In this document: in pieces, positions 34,852 through 45,805 of the stretch
How positions within the stretch are numbered: the stretch's first letter is position 1
How the letters are laid out: every line of letters starts with the position of its first letter
Assembly: GCA_910574455.1 (NCBI GenBank)
Contig: CAJSYZ010000012.1
Location: 1,853,317 to 1,917,316, forward strand
Source: Trichaptum fuscoviolaceum
Taxonomy: Eukaryota; Basidiomycota; Agaricomycetes; Hymenochaetales; Trichaptaceae
Length of the DNA: 64,000 nucleotides
Reading direction: 5' to 3'
Position numbers and translations under genes: made by a program
Notes under the pieces: model-generated
Told to the model about the DNA's origin: nothing
Databases searched by the model: none
The model's input: the letters and a program-made list of their open reading frames with translations, nothing else

Positions 34852-36277
34852 ATGCAAGATCAAGGAAACCCTCGGCGGCCAGCTGCAGCTCGGAGGCAAG
34901 ATACCTTTGATTTACGCGACCAAATCCACCCAGACAACGCTCGCTACGCGCAGCAACAGCATTACCACATGACGTCCGATTGAGAGCATTCTGTTATGGA
35001 GGACTCGTCTGACGCTGAAGGAGAGGATGTTGTGATGGATGGCGGGCAGGAAGATATGGAGTTGCAACACACATACGGGGCTGAACACGACCACGACCTC
35101 GACGGCAACGACTCTGACGAAGATGCAATGGGCGATTATCTCTCAGATTCGTCTTCTTCGCTTTCTATTTTCAATGAACCCATTGATTTCGACTTCGTAT
35201 ACTCTCTTACAAACATCGCGGCCACAGTTAAAGGTCAAGCAAGTGTGGTGAAGGGGGACAGTCTGTTTTTGATGGACGACAGCAACAGCTACTGGTGGCT
35301 AGTCCGCATGCTCAAGACGCAGGAAGTGGGATACATTCGTGCAGAAAACATCGAGACGCCTTTCGAACGGCTGGCAATGCTTACTCGTCATCGGAATGTT
35401 GATGTGAGTATCATGATCAGCAAACGACAATATTCTAACTGCCTCCTTAGCTTGCATCGGCCACTCAAGCTGAGATGGAGGATAAAAACACTGCTGCCGC
35501 GAAGTCTTCGCGACCTCGCACCCGGGTCCAATTCACAGGATCTACAACTGAAGGAGCGGCGACAAGTAACAACGTGAAATTTAAGCATTCGTCAGCGGTC
35601 TTCCGTTACCCACCCGCAGTATGGAATGTGGAGGAAGCATTTGTCAAGGACGAGACTGGGTACCCTATGGGACGTTCGGATGATGGTGGTATCGAAGAAG
35701 TGGTCGTGGACGAGGACGAGGACGAGACTGAAACTGTCTTCAGGAGCTCCAGGCAAAATACAAGGCGAAGATACCCAAATGAGTTGGGAGGAAGTGGATG
35801 ATGTCAATGCGCAAACACGAGCTGGTCTGGGCATACCTGCGCCTCTTCGACCAGGTTCTGTCAGTCCCTCGCAGGCCAGATACCAACAGCGGGATGAGGC
35901 TTTAGCTACCGAAGGCCGACAGCAGCAACTAGGACACAGACTTCTCGTGAACGGTTACTTGCACAGCAGCAAGACCAGAAATCTCAAGCTCCACCAGTCC
36001 AGGAACGTCGACCTATTCAGGCTGAAGCTACGGATTCGAAACGACTGGCCATTACCCCTGCTGTTGCTCGAGAAGGTTATTCGCCTTTGCCTCAGCCTGG
36101 ATCCGGCTCTCAACAACAGTCTAGACCACTTCTTCCCAGTGCAGTTCTTCAGAAACAACAGCAGGTGCGCGATGAAGAACGCAAGCGCACCCGCGAGGAG
36201 ATTGAGGCCGCCGAGCAAGAGGCAAGGAAACGTGCAAAGGGCCAGGCTCCTGGAGTACAGCAACAAGCTCAGGGCCC
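34852..36277 (+). pseudogene. SH3-domain protein (Bud14/Tea4-like), truncated and frameshifted
   Basis: The reading starts at ATG 34852, meets TGA at 34981-34983 in an otherwise open frame (HMTSD-stop-EHSVMEDSSD), and continues through an acidic stretch. An SH3 domain follows (FVYSLTNIAATVKGQASVVK, NSYWWLVRMLKTQEVGYIRA, ENIETPFERLAML). An intron at 35404-35451 is in phase (NVD|LASATQ). After VVVDEDEDETETV the coding potential jumps between frames near 35745, 35775 and 35930 (ELQAKYKAKIPK, then MSWEEVDDVNAQ, then RERLLAQQQDQK). It stops abruptly at 36277, exactly where calmodulin unit B begins, so the C-terminal part is missing. Family members link polarity, type-1 phosphatase and actin regulation. 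The arrangement of SH3 (GYIRAENIE) and acidic flank suggests the Bud14/Tea4 type, but that assignment is tentative. The fragment is trapped between the two calmodulin copies. Confidence 0.65.
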
Positions 36278-36346
36278 GACAAATCATAATCGGAGAGAAA
36301 TATTGATAACCACTATAAGAGAGCAAGCCAGGTACTACATGGACGT

Positions 36347-37460
36347 CTACTTCGTGAGCATCATCTTCACGAACTCTGCACAGATCCCGCGTCAGAAATG
36401 TGCCTCAAGGAACGTGTAATGAACAAAAACGCACCCTCATAATTGATCTGGCCATCGCCATCCACATCAGCTTCGCGGATCATCTCGTCGAACTCGCTCT
36501 CCGTCAACTTCTCGCCAAGGTTGGTCATGACGTGTTTGAGCTCGGCCGAAGAGATGTAGCCGTTGTTGTCGCGGTCAAAGACCTTGAAGGCCTCCTTGAT
36601 CTCCTCCTCGGAGTCGGTGTCACGCATCTTGCGCGCCATCATGGTCAGGAACTCGGGGAAGTCAATCGTGCCATTGCCGTCAGCGTCGACCTCGTTGATC
36701 ATGTCCTGCAGCTCCGCCTCAGTCGGGTTCTGACCTAGGGAGCGCATGACGGTGCCGAGCTCCTTGGTGGTGATTGTGCCATCACCGTCTGCAGAAAGTG
36801 CATCAGTGCTCTGTAAGGGCATAGCACGGGAAACATATGAGGCTGTCTGAAATCAAGACAGGGGCCGTAAAGTATTGTCACTTCTTCAAATGTTTGTCTT
36901 TCTTTCAGACAATTCTTACGTTTCTGAGCGCTGTCTTAAGCAGTCTGTCCCAACGCTTGACAGCCTTTGAAAGAAGGTACAACGCTTTTAGACCCTGTCA
37001 CACTTTGAGACAGCCTCCGATGTTTGTTGTGTAGGGCGCGGTGTACAGTGGTTGATCTCGCCTGATCGGGAAGGTGGAGGGTACATACCTTTGTCAAATA
37101 ACGAGAACGCCTCCTTGAACTCTGAAAGGTAGTGAACACCTCAAGTCGCTGATTTATCTTAGGATGAGCGCGTGCTAACCAGAGATTTGCTCTGTTGGGC
37201 GGAGAGGGAGGTCGTCAGTGCCGAAAGCAGTGTAAAACAACACCTACGCCAGCCCGATGACTGTATGCACTCGCAAAAGTACAACAACACGTCGCAGGCT
37301 GGTGTAGGCGTGTCAGACGAGTGGTTGAATCATGCTCACCCTCAGACTATGTCGCCGAACCCGCATGCGCAGCGAATATCCATATCCCGAACGAAATCAG
37401 CGCCCACTCCAGCCCAAACGCGCTATCGATGACACAGTCACTTACAAGAGCATCGGCCAT
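36347..37460 (-). CDS. CMD1: Calmodulin, copy 2
   Basis: Same six-exon structure as copy 1: 37460-37446, 37346-37340 (7-nt microexon), 37191-37180, 37121-37089, 36788-36435 and 36375-36347. 149 aa beginning MADALSEEQISEF. All four EF-hand loops are intact. It is slightly nearer the usual fungal calmodulin in the second domain (AELQDM) and early fourth domain ([16 protein letters not shown]), but has its own changes. The fourth intron is enlarged to 300 nt by a CACTA-like MITE (36835-37031). Intron sizes and flanks otherwise match copy 1. Both copies appear functional. Which one carries the ancestral role cannot be decided from this sequence. Confidence 0.92.
36835..37031 (+). mobile_element. 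CACTA-like MITE in a calmodulin intron (copy 1 of family)
   Basis: 197 bp flanked by TAG (36832-36834 and 37032-37034). Ends begin CACGGGAAACA on one strand and CACAACAAACATCGG on the other, followed by GAGGCTGTCT in both: imperfect inverted repeats of ~40 bases. Calmodulin copy 1 carries the uninterrupted site GGCATAGGGCGCGG, which defines the insertion to the base. The 3-bp duplication and CAC start fit CACTA/EnSpm-type transposons; there is no coding capacity. Confidence 0.85.
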
Positions 37461-37850
37461 GGCTGTTGAAGACGTCAGAGTGGAGGAGAAGAGGTTATTC
37501 GAAGGAAAAGAGAGATGGCTGAGCTTTATATATGGGTAGGATGTGGAAGGAGAACAAGTTGAGCGGAAGCGATGCTGTCGCTGGCGATATGATAGGGCAC
37601 GTCGATGATGGTAGCAACGTTTTAGGAAACTGCTTATTTTTTAGTTCTCCGCTTCCCCTCTATCCATCGCCTTATATTCCTTTTAGATGTTTTAGTATTA
37701 GCTTACTATGAAGTATAAGGCCAACCACTCTGAATATATCTCTTCGTTTCTTTCTGCCTCCTACATATTATGCTGAATCGTTAATATCAAGACAACACAA
37801 ATTTCAGCTTGAAAATACACTGCCTGCTCATTTTTGAAAATCTCTAAATT

Positions 37851-38811
37851 TGCAAATGCGATCTCGGACATCGCCGTCCCTTTTCTCTTTCACTTGTTTT
37901 CTTTAGCATCCCTTTTCATCTTCTACCATTTGTTCTTTCCTAGCCCCATTCTTACAAGGCACTCGTAACCCTGTTCAGAATACTCTCCACCTATCCTTTC
38001 TTCCTGAGTCCCGTTTACTGAGCTCACAGGGTTTAGGGTATCTATCTGGCGAACTTCAACCGAAGGCAGTATCTCCACTCGGCGCTGGCATGGAAGACCA
38101 TCCTATATTTACGACCATCCTATGCAACTCATCAGGTCTGCGCAGCCATCTTCAATAAGGAACTTCGGAGGCTGAAGAACTCAGCCCGAAATGAAGCGCT
38201 TGGAGAATCTTGGATCACATCAAGAGCGCTTGCACAATCTTCTATGATAGCTCTCGATCGATCAAGTTAACCCCCTCCCAACCTCTCGATATATTTGCGA
38301 CTGGCTTGCGAGTCTACTCCCCGTATGGGCTGGCGCTCACCGACACGACCGCGGAATCTGGGCCCGGGTACAAACCTTCAAGAAGTTTTCTGCGGCTGCA
38401 CAATGGCTATGAATATGAACGCTCTGCAAACCTGACACAGTCAGAGCATCACTATCTGAAACTTCTTTGATTTTGCTCTCGGGCTCTAAAGTACGCCTTC
38501 CGATTTCATATTCTGATGGCATTTGCATCAGGCAACTTTGAGCTACCATATATTTAACAGCACTGGTGATTACGTAATTTTGACGGGTTTTCCCGGTCGA
38601 TCCTTTAGGAGTACCTCCTGACTCCCCCGCAGCACTGCGGCACAGCTTGACGTGCTTCATCGTCAGCAGCGGAGCGCAGTCATCATCTAGCTCACCAACA
38701 ACTCCCAACAGGCGCAATTGTATACGGTATATAACGACCCGATGTCTCAGAGATCTTGAACTCAAACGTACCTTCACACTTGCAACAGCATCAACCAAGA
38801 TTCGCATCACT
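37851..38811. other. Intergenic; promoter of the small gene at 38812
   Basis: No gene recognised. A TATA-like word (GTATATAACG) at about 38725 precedes the next start. Confidence 0.4.
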
Positions 38812-39281
38812 ATGTCTTTGAACAACATGATCAACAAGCTGACGGGCAAGACGTCCGGCTCACCCGAGTCAGCGCAGACTCAGTCGCCCTCGTCTTCGTC
38901 GACCGTACAGGAGTCACAAGAGCAGAAATATAATATTCTGCCGCACCCAGCCGTGCGTCTTGTTTTCTTCCCCTTGGTGTCAACTTTCATTCTAAATTTT
39001 AAATCACGTTATTTAGAAATCAAATGACCCCGCTGACCTTGATTCGACGAGCAAACAAGGCGGATGCTTTGGCGGGAACGCGGCGTGGGCAGCGCACAAT
39101 GCAGCTCCAGGCCCGTATGTCCCTAGTCAGCAGCAGTGGTCGAGTGTGGAGCAGCCTAAGGTCGGTAATCGTTGACTCCATCTACTCGTATTCTCTGTGT
39201 TTTTAACAACAACTTCTGACTTTAATTTAGTCTCGCGATGAGCTGAGAGCTCGTGCTGCGGAGCTTAACAACAAACAGTAA
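38812..39281 (+). CDS. Small conserved-looking protein, 111 aa, function unknown
   Basis: Exons 38812-38952, 39017-39160 and 39231-39281, with phase-0 introns of 64 and 70 nt and clean GT-AG ends. The N-terminus (MSLNNMINKLTGKTSG) is followed by a Ser/Gln-rich stretch. The C-terminal half has a compact motif (KQGGCFGGNAAWAAHNAAPG, then SSVEQPKSRDELRARAAELN) that looks conserved. There is no signal peptide or membrane segment. The stop lies 262 bp from the convergent WH1-kinase gene. I do not recognise a function. Confidence 0.65.
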
Positions 39282-39542
39282 TTGCGGGTTTGGAGAATAT
39301 CTATTGTATAATTACCGTTGCTCTTAATCTTGGAGTTTGATCTTAATTTGTTTAGAAAACGTGTAATATTATGTATCGTAACAGTCATTCGCGATATGTT
39401 TATTGTAAAAAGAAAGCTACAATAAGTCTCTCTTGAGGAAATTGCCAGTAGTGCAAATGTTTTCCGGGTGATCTTGTGCGCGAAGAAAACTTCTAGGGCG
39501 CGTATGATTGTTAATCCAAGTAGCAAGTAGTACAACAATAGA

Positions 39543-41612
39543 TCAAAACGCTCCTTGAGATTGCGCAAGTTTATCGACTTCTCGAAGCACTTTCACAGTC
39601 GTCGGTCTATCACCTGGTTCATCCTTCCAACACTGGTTGAGGAGATTCCACAGTCCATCGCAGCACTCCTGCATATCAGGCCTCTTTGGGCGTTTGCCTT
39701 TGATCACTACAGACAAAATCGCCACAAACGTATGCAAATCCGGGAAGGGATTTCTCGTCGTTAGAATCTTCTTCGCGCAAGACTCATTAGCCCATTTTAG
39801 TGTAAAGTGTACAGCAGTTAAAAACGTACCTCGATGACGACCATCGCGAAAGCCCATACGTCTGAAGCCTCCGAAATCTCGAGACCCGGTTTATCTGTCA
39901 GGAGTAGCTCTTTTGCCATCCATTGAAAGCTGCCTGCGCGTATCACGGTGGAGGAGTCGGTTCCACTATCTCGCGTATCTAAAGCAAGCGATGCAATTCC
40001 AAAGTCACATAACAATGCTTCTCTCTTGTCGGATACAAGAATGTTGACCTATAAAAAGAGCATCAGCAGGTATGTATCGACTCATAATAAGAAGTATAAG
40101 ATTACCCCTTTTAGATCACCGTGAATAACAGATTGCGAGTGCAAGTATGCGATGCCGTCTGCAGTTCCCTGAATCTTCGTCAAATGAGCTACAGTTAGGA
40201 TGACAAAAGAAAAGGTACACTCACAAATGGAAGTCGGGGTGTTCTTGGGTTGTGTGCCAAATAGCTCCTAACATTTCCTTTCTCCATGAGCGGCGAGACA
40301 AGGCAAGCCGGCATGGTAGGTGAGTCCGCGATTCCCAGAAACAGTACATTCTTATGTTGCAAAAGGCTCCAGATTCCAGCTTCGTTTTGGAAACGCTTCA
40401 GATAAATATCAGTCTCTATTTTCTCACTTTACATGTGAGGAGAAAAAGGAGTACCTTCGAGTGAGCAACTGCCCTTGGTTCGTGATACTTCAAGTTCACT
40501 ATTTTTATTGCCACCCGCCGATCCTCGTCAGCTAACCTACCCTTCCACACCTGACCGAAGCCACCGGAGCCTATTTTTTGTCGGTCCATTATAGCACGTT
40601 TGTGAGATCGCGAACATATATGATGTGATCACGAAGTTTGATCTCTCGTGAAGTGATGCTCCCTGAGCGAGCCGGAAGTCCACTGGCAACATGTTTCATA
40701 CTGCGTGGACGGGATTCGGATGTTGAAGAAAGCTTGCTCGAGGAATATGACTTTACTTGTCGATTATCATCCGATCCATTCATCGTGCTACCAGCACCCA
40801 GAGAGAGCTTTTTAATGTCGCAAACTAGCGTTTCAATAGTCGCAGAGGCAGCAGGTACACTTCTTTGCTGTCTCGAATGCCGACCACCTGGATCTCCTCC
40901 TCCTCTGGGCGGTAAGTGTATATACTGAGAGTTGGAACTGTCGATGCTACTGCTCCTGCTTATGGAGCTCAACTGCCTCGAAGAGTTGAAGTCATTGAAA
41001 GATGTCAGTTCGATGCAATTTCCTTCTGGCTTTCGTACTTTTCTGACATGCGCTTTATATCATTGTGTGAGCAAAGAGTCGACATTTCAAAGATACAATC
41101 ACCAACCTTCAAGCACACTCTCAAATCTTTTTATCATTTTGGTTGCTTCATCGTCATCATAGAATTGAATAAACACATTCAATTCCTAGAGGGAGAAGAT
41201 TATCAATGAAAGGAAGTGCACCGCGTATATCAGTAAAATTTAGGCTTACTAAATCTGACAACAAGACACTACTGCGCAGGTTGTTGGGGTGTGTTCCAGG
41301 TACTCCGGGTCCCATACTGGTGTCACTCGATAACTCAAGTCCTATCTGCACAACACCCATGGTAGACCCATTGTACCCGGGCCCCAGATTGAGAAACGAT
41401 AAGGAATCGGTCTGAGAAGCTCGCTCTCGGGCGAAAACGAGTGCGCCGCGCCAGCGTCGAAGCGTCTCAAGAGCGCCTCTTCCTTCGTTCGCGAAGATCA
41501 GTGCAACGGCGTAGACTTTGCAGGCAGACTTATCGAAACTTTTAAAAGTGTCATAAATGACTTTCTTTTGGTCTTTCTGTAGAGAGCGATGGGGTAACGG
41601 TAAGCCTGACAT
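39543..41612 (-). pseudogene. Second WH1-kinase gene, frame-broken between linker and kinase (or split ORFs)
   Basis: The first exon (41612-41250) encodes a WH1-like half (LQKDQKKVIYDTF, KVYAVALIFANEG, RWRGALVFARERASQTDSLS), completed by an exon from 41185 (FIQFYDDDEATKMIKRFES). A Ser-rich linker follows (about 40972-40592, ending IIYVRDLTNVL), closed by TAA at 40591-40589. One base out of frame, ATG 40589-40587 opens MDRQKIGSGGFGQVWKG and a complete kinase: RRVAIK, VIHGDLKGVNILV, CDFGIAS, WMAKELL, DVWAFAMVVIE, CWKDEPGDRPT, ending at 39543. Kinase introns sit at the same positions as in the 25.7-kb paralogue, including the one ending the LPF segment. The tail ends SQGAF without a GBD helix. 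The stop and start overlap as TAATG. Either a single-base deletion has broken a recent gene, or the kinase is now expressed alone or by re-initiation. All catalytic kinase residues remain. Confidence 0.65.
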
Positions 41613-42927
41613 GCCGCAGAGTAGGGACGGAGGATGTTACAGGTAATGGTATCCCTAAGGCACAAACGAATATGTATAGCAGTACAAACACGTTCAGGTC
41701 TTCTTCACTGCAAAGGTTGCAATCAGTAGCTATGCAATGTATGTACATGAATGACTCACGGAAGCCTCAGCCGCCTAAATACAGAAGTAGAATGGCACTT
41801 GATATGGTTGGCAACTCATCGCATTCAAGACACGCTTTCGTGGAGCAATTTGATGAAGAGTCCTAATGAGGACTCTTCAGGCAGCAGAACTGCAGTAGCG
41901 ATCAAAGCATAGACCGCCAATGAGCTAGCTGTTCTACTGCATGTACACTGCCCATGACACTTTTGGCATATCACTGCCCTAAAAGAAGCCTTGCATAGGT
42001 ATCAGCTGAGTGTACACACCTTAATGAGGAGCCAACGGAACTAGGGAGGCCAATGCGCTCTTTCATAGCACAAGTATGAGCATCGCGATTAGTGGCAAAA
42101 CACTCTTCGGAGTTAGATGTAGGAGCTGTGTTACTCATCTTGACCATGGAGCGCAAAAAAAATATCTTCATGTTTCAATGAAAACCTACTGCGATACACC
42201 GGGAATAAGTGAATAAGATTCAGTCGATTGGAAAGTACGCACGATAATACTTACCTTTATAGATTGATTTATCACCACGGGAGATCTTTCGGATAACCAA
42301 ACAGAGAGAACTCCCTTTCGGACGTACATCAAGGTCTTCTGAGATGCTATCAACAGTGCCACTACATGCAAGCCATTCGTATATGTGCGCATGGTATTGG
42401 GAGCTAGCTGGACAAGGAATGACGTAGAGCAGAAATATCTTTGTCACGAAGAGCCCGTCTGATTCCTCGTCGTATAGTAGGCTGCCTTATGATATTTCCT
42501 GGATCATGGTAAGAATGGGCTACAATGAGAGTTTAGAGAAATTTCTGATGCGAAGAGGAGGAAAACGTAGCATTTGGGTTGAATGGGTTCTGATGATTCT
42601 TGGCATCATGTGTTACGTACTTGAGCCGGTTAAGGTTGCGCTTATTATCACAAAGTGGAAATATTTTGTTGAGTGGATCGACGACAAAGTACAAATAGGA
42701 TCGATGGAATGACTAGCACCAGCCTGTTTCACTCATTGGTTGACCGTGATGATGAAAATACGAAGAACAGCCGGTTGAATTGGACTTGGGGCTTAGAACT
42801 TGCGGAAACGAACATTTCTGTCCATAGTGGTGCATGCAGTGGTTGCTTCATATACATATCGATAGCAAGGAACATGCGGGTGGTGCATAGAAATCGAAAA
42901 ACATACAGAGGAATGAAGTGAACTCAA
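41613..42927. other. Intergenic, nothing recognised
   Basis: Only short ORFs. One 68-codon frame (42506-42712) has a hydrophobic middle (WVLMILGIMCYVL), but nothing corroborates it. Confidence 0.4.
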
Positions 42928-43497
42928 TCAACGGCCGCCCTTGCCACCCTTCATCTGCTGCTTCGACACCTTCGGTCCAGAGGGTACGTTCGGGCGCGCC
43001 TTTGTCTTCTCCTTCTTCGCCTCCTTCTCCTTCTTTGCTTCCTTGGCTTTCGCAATGGCGGCCTGGCGTTGCTGGGTACGGGCCTGGAGAGTCTGGTTGC
43101 GCTTCGCGGCGATGGCGCTGAGGTCCGCACCGACGATACCACGCTGGTGCTTCACTGTCCGGCGAGAACGCTTCTTCGCGACCTCCTCAGTGATACCCTT
43201 CTTGTGCATTCGGCGGTACACCTGTGTCCACGCGATCTTGCGCGGGTTTTTGCGTTGCAGGAAGAGGGACTCATTCTTGCCGTTCGCGAACCGGAAGACC
43301 TTGCGAAGATTATGCAGTTCAGTGTGACGAAGTCATGAGAAACACGCATTGGCGTACTTTGCTGTCTCCACGGACAAAAAGACGGCCCTTGCTGGGGTAG
43401 ATTTTGTAGCCCGAGAATGAGTCGATCTCAACCTTCTATTACTCGCAAGATAATGCATTAGAAAAGCATTTGCACCAGAGCTGAGTCCACTCACCAT
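42928..43497 (-). CDS. RPL24: 60S ribosomal protein eL24
   Basis: Exons (minus strand) 43497-43495, 43435-43358 and 43299-42928, giving 150 aa. The first coding exon is only the ATG; the second begins [20 protein letters not shown] (VRGDSK follows), the conserved eL24 N-terminal zinc-ribbon-like region. The third continues [20 protein letters not shown] ([15 protein letters not shown] follows). The C-terminus is a long Lys/Ala/Glu helix typical of eukaryotic eL24, ending KGGKGGR. It sits at the subunit interface of the large ribosomal subunit. Length and motif order are normal. Confidence 0.96.
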
Positions 43498-44394
43498 CTA
43501 GTAGGAGTTCAAAGCACAAGAGAGCAGAATACATCAGCAAATTGGTTTAACGAATCTTTAGACAAGAGAATTGTCCAATAGCCGGGCTTAATCCGTGTCA
43601 TCCAATCCTCCCCGAGTCCATCCAACAGAATCCTTCCTACCAACTTCCATCCGTCCGTGTTTCTCTCAATGATATGCATCCATACGGCCTTTCCAACACA
43701 TTCTGGACTAGAATCAGAAGAAAAATCAGCCAGAAATTCGCTCACCTTGACAGGTTTTGTTTGAGGTGTAGTTCGGTACCGTCCAGATTAGGCAATGATA
43801 TTGAGTATATTTGTCCTTATTTGCACCTCGACCCTGACTCGCATGGCACCTCGCAGAGCACTACACACTTTAACTTCCTTCTTATATCTCATCTTACGCG
43901 GCTTGCTAGGCAAATGCTGGTCACTAATGGACCGCGTTAAACTATGTGCCACTCATAAACGTGTCAAAAGCACACCATCACAACATAGTTGGACATAGTT
44001 TTCTGGAACTCACTCTGCTTTACTGGCCTTGCTCGTTCTAAATTACTACTTCAAGCTTATTGCATAGAAAATACATGCAAATGTCATTAAAAAAAGAAAC
44101 ATGGAAATAACCTTGCTATGTAGCAGCTATCTCCCCTGGTTGATTTACTGGAGCTTATGTATTTAATTCGCAATACACGAGCTTGAATGCAGCTTCTACA
44201 TCGGCGCTTCCGTATTCCTATCGGTCCCAGCCCCTTTCATCTCCAGTTCTGCTAAGCAAACAACTCCTGCGAGTACTCGTATCTATTGGTAACACCTTTT
44301 GTTCCCTCTGTCCCGACAACAGCAGTCTGAAAATCTTAAAGGGGTCAGTTCCGTCTGAGCTATGCGGGATTTAACCTAACTAGATTCCTACGAT
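43498..44394. other. Intergenic upstream of eL24; possible decayed exon
   Basis: A minus-strand frame at 43509-43745 (IIERNTDGWKLVGRILLDGL, following a plausible GTGAGC...TTCTAG intron) has coding texture but no recognisable family or companion exons. It may be a remnant. Confidence 0.35.
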
Positions 44395-44826
44395 TAAGGC
44401 AGATGTCCTGGTCTCAGATGAAGGCAAATCAGAGTTGTGTGATTGGGGCCAAGTAGCCTTAGCGAGGTACACTGGATGCGACAACCACGGCAGGACGACT
44501 GCTATATTACACTGGCAACGTCATTACAAACATTGGATGGCTTTCGAGGTGGTCTACGAAAACAAGCCGGCCTTGCTTACTTCTAAGCTGGCCGACGTGT
44601 GGGCCTTTGCTATTGTAATCATCGAGGTACGCGGAAATGTCACCATAGTATGTTATACATTATGTTGATCAAATACAAGATATAGCTAAGAGACGCCCCC
44701 AAAGATTCGAATCCCAAGAATGCGACGATACATTGTGGAATTTGATCTGCAGCTGTTGGTGCGATGATCCGGAGGAAAGTCCTACCGTGGAAGAAGTAAA
44801 GAACCTGATCAAGCCTGAAATTGGTA
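44395..44826 (+). pseudogene. Remnant of a WH1-kinase-type kinase domain
   Basis: Reads ADVLVSDEGKSELCDWGQVA, then HWMAFEVV, then LADVWAFAIVIIE. After an intron-like gap (44626-44690) it continues RPQRFESQECDDTLWNLICS and CWCDDPEESPTVEEV. These match the middle and end of the kinase domains at 25.7 and 39.5 kb (NILVSD, CDFG, WMAKELL, DVWAFAMVVIE, ECCDxLWNLL). The DFG motif is DWG, the catalytic loop is absent or unrecognisable (only an LKG remnant near 44333), and there is no N-lobe. A decayed third copy. Confidence 0.6.
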
Positions 44827-45027
44827 TCGTTGAACCTAAGAGGGTATGCACTGAATTTTTCGTATCTTCATTTAGCTCACACTACAGACCTCCAGTACTT
44901 CCTCAATACAGTGGGTTTGTATCTTATTCATATACTGTACACGCAACAATCTCTAATTACTCACCGAAATGATTTGCTCAGACTGGACGTATCGATGGTT
45001 TCTCGCAAATGTTTCGTCTTTCTTCTA

Positions 45028-45253
45028 CACAGCAAACATCGGAGGCTGTCTCAAAGTGTGACAGGGTCTATGAAGCGGTGTCCCTTCTTTCAAGGGCTGT
45101 CAATTGTTGAGACAAAACGCTTGAGACAGCCTTCCTCAGCCAATCACCGACCAGAAACGTAAGAATTGTCTGAAAGAAAGACAGACCTTTGAAGAAGTGA
45201 CAATACTTTACGACCCCTGTCTTGATTTCAGACAGCCTCTTGTGTTTCCCGTG
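45028..45253 (-). mobile_element. CACTA-like MITE, second copy (inverted relative to the first)
   Basis: 226 bp, the reverse complement of the element at 36835-37031 with one extra ~29-bp internal segment. Ends CACAGCAAACATCGGAGGCT and CACGGGAAACACAAGAGGCT on opposite strands. Flanked by CTA on both sides (45025-45027 and 45254-45256), the complement of the TAG duplication of the first copy, so the target preference is conserved. Confidence 0.85.
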
Positions 45254-45256
45254 CTA

Positions 45257-45805
45257 GCGCTTTCGCGGAGTAGTGCATGAGGTTACGGTGAGCTCTGACG
45301 CGCAAAACCTAGTTATCTTCTGACATGGCTTTACGAAGGCTCACGAAAGACTTCTGCTTCTTTCAGCACGTCAAATAACATGTATAGATCCCCTGCTTTC
45401 TTTTGTTTTGATGAACTACTAGTATTCGGAAGGCTTGTATTTATCATACGAACAGTCATCTTGTATCTAAAGAATATCCTGACGTCTGACGACCTCATGA
45501 CTGACAGCTGAAGAGCCTTTCATGACCCATTTCTTAATTGCTAGCATGATTCGATCAACCAGCACTCTGCATTGTCATCTAAATCTTCAACATGGTATAT
45601 TTGTGACATTTAGAAAGAACAAACGTATGATAATGTGATCAAAGCATTGCAATCAGACAGAGTCCTTGCCATAATCCAAAATCTACCGTACAAGACCTAC
45701 AATAACAGTGTCCGCCCGTTGGTTGAAGTGGAACAAAGTATCACAGTAGTGAGAGTACAGTCTGGACGTTAATATGTACACACAAAAGCACGATCTTCAA
45801 CTTGC
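45257..45805. other. Intergenic, nothing recognised
   Basis: AT-rich spacer and probable 3' UTR of the calcineurin gene. No ORF of interest. Confidence 0.45.

Larger units (their letters stand above)
36278..37850 (-). repeat. Calmodulin-locus duplication, unit B
   Basis: Second copy of unit A, same orientation, starting at the shared GACAAATCATAATCGG and fading near 37850. It differs from A by point changes, small indels and one 197-bp MITE plus 3-bp target duplication. The left junction cuts the SH3 pseudogene. Confidence 0.85.

Noticed and set aside
44700..44720. GATTCGAATCC resembling a tRNA T-loop
   Set aside because: No acceptor stem or anticodon arm can be paired around it. The bases encode RFESQ in the decayed kinase frame.
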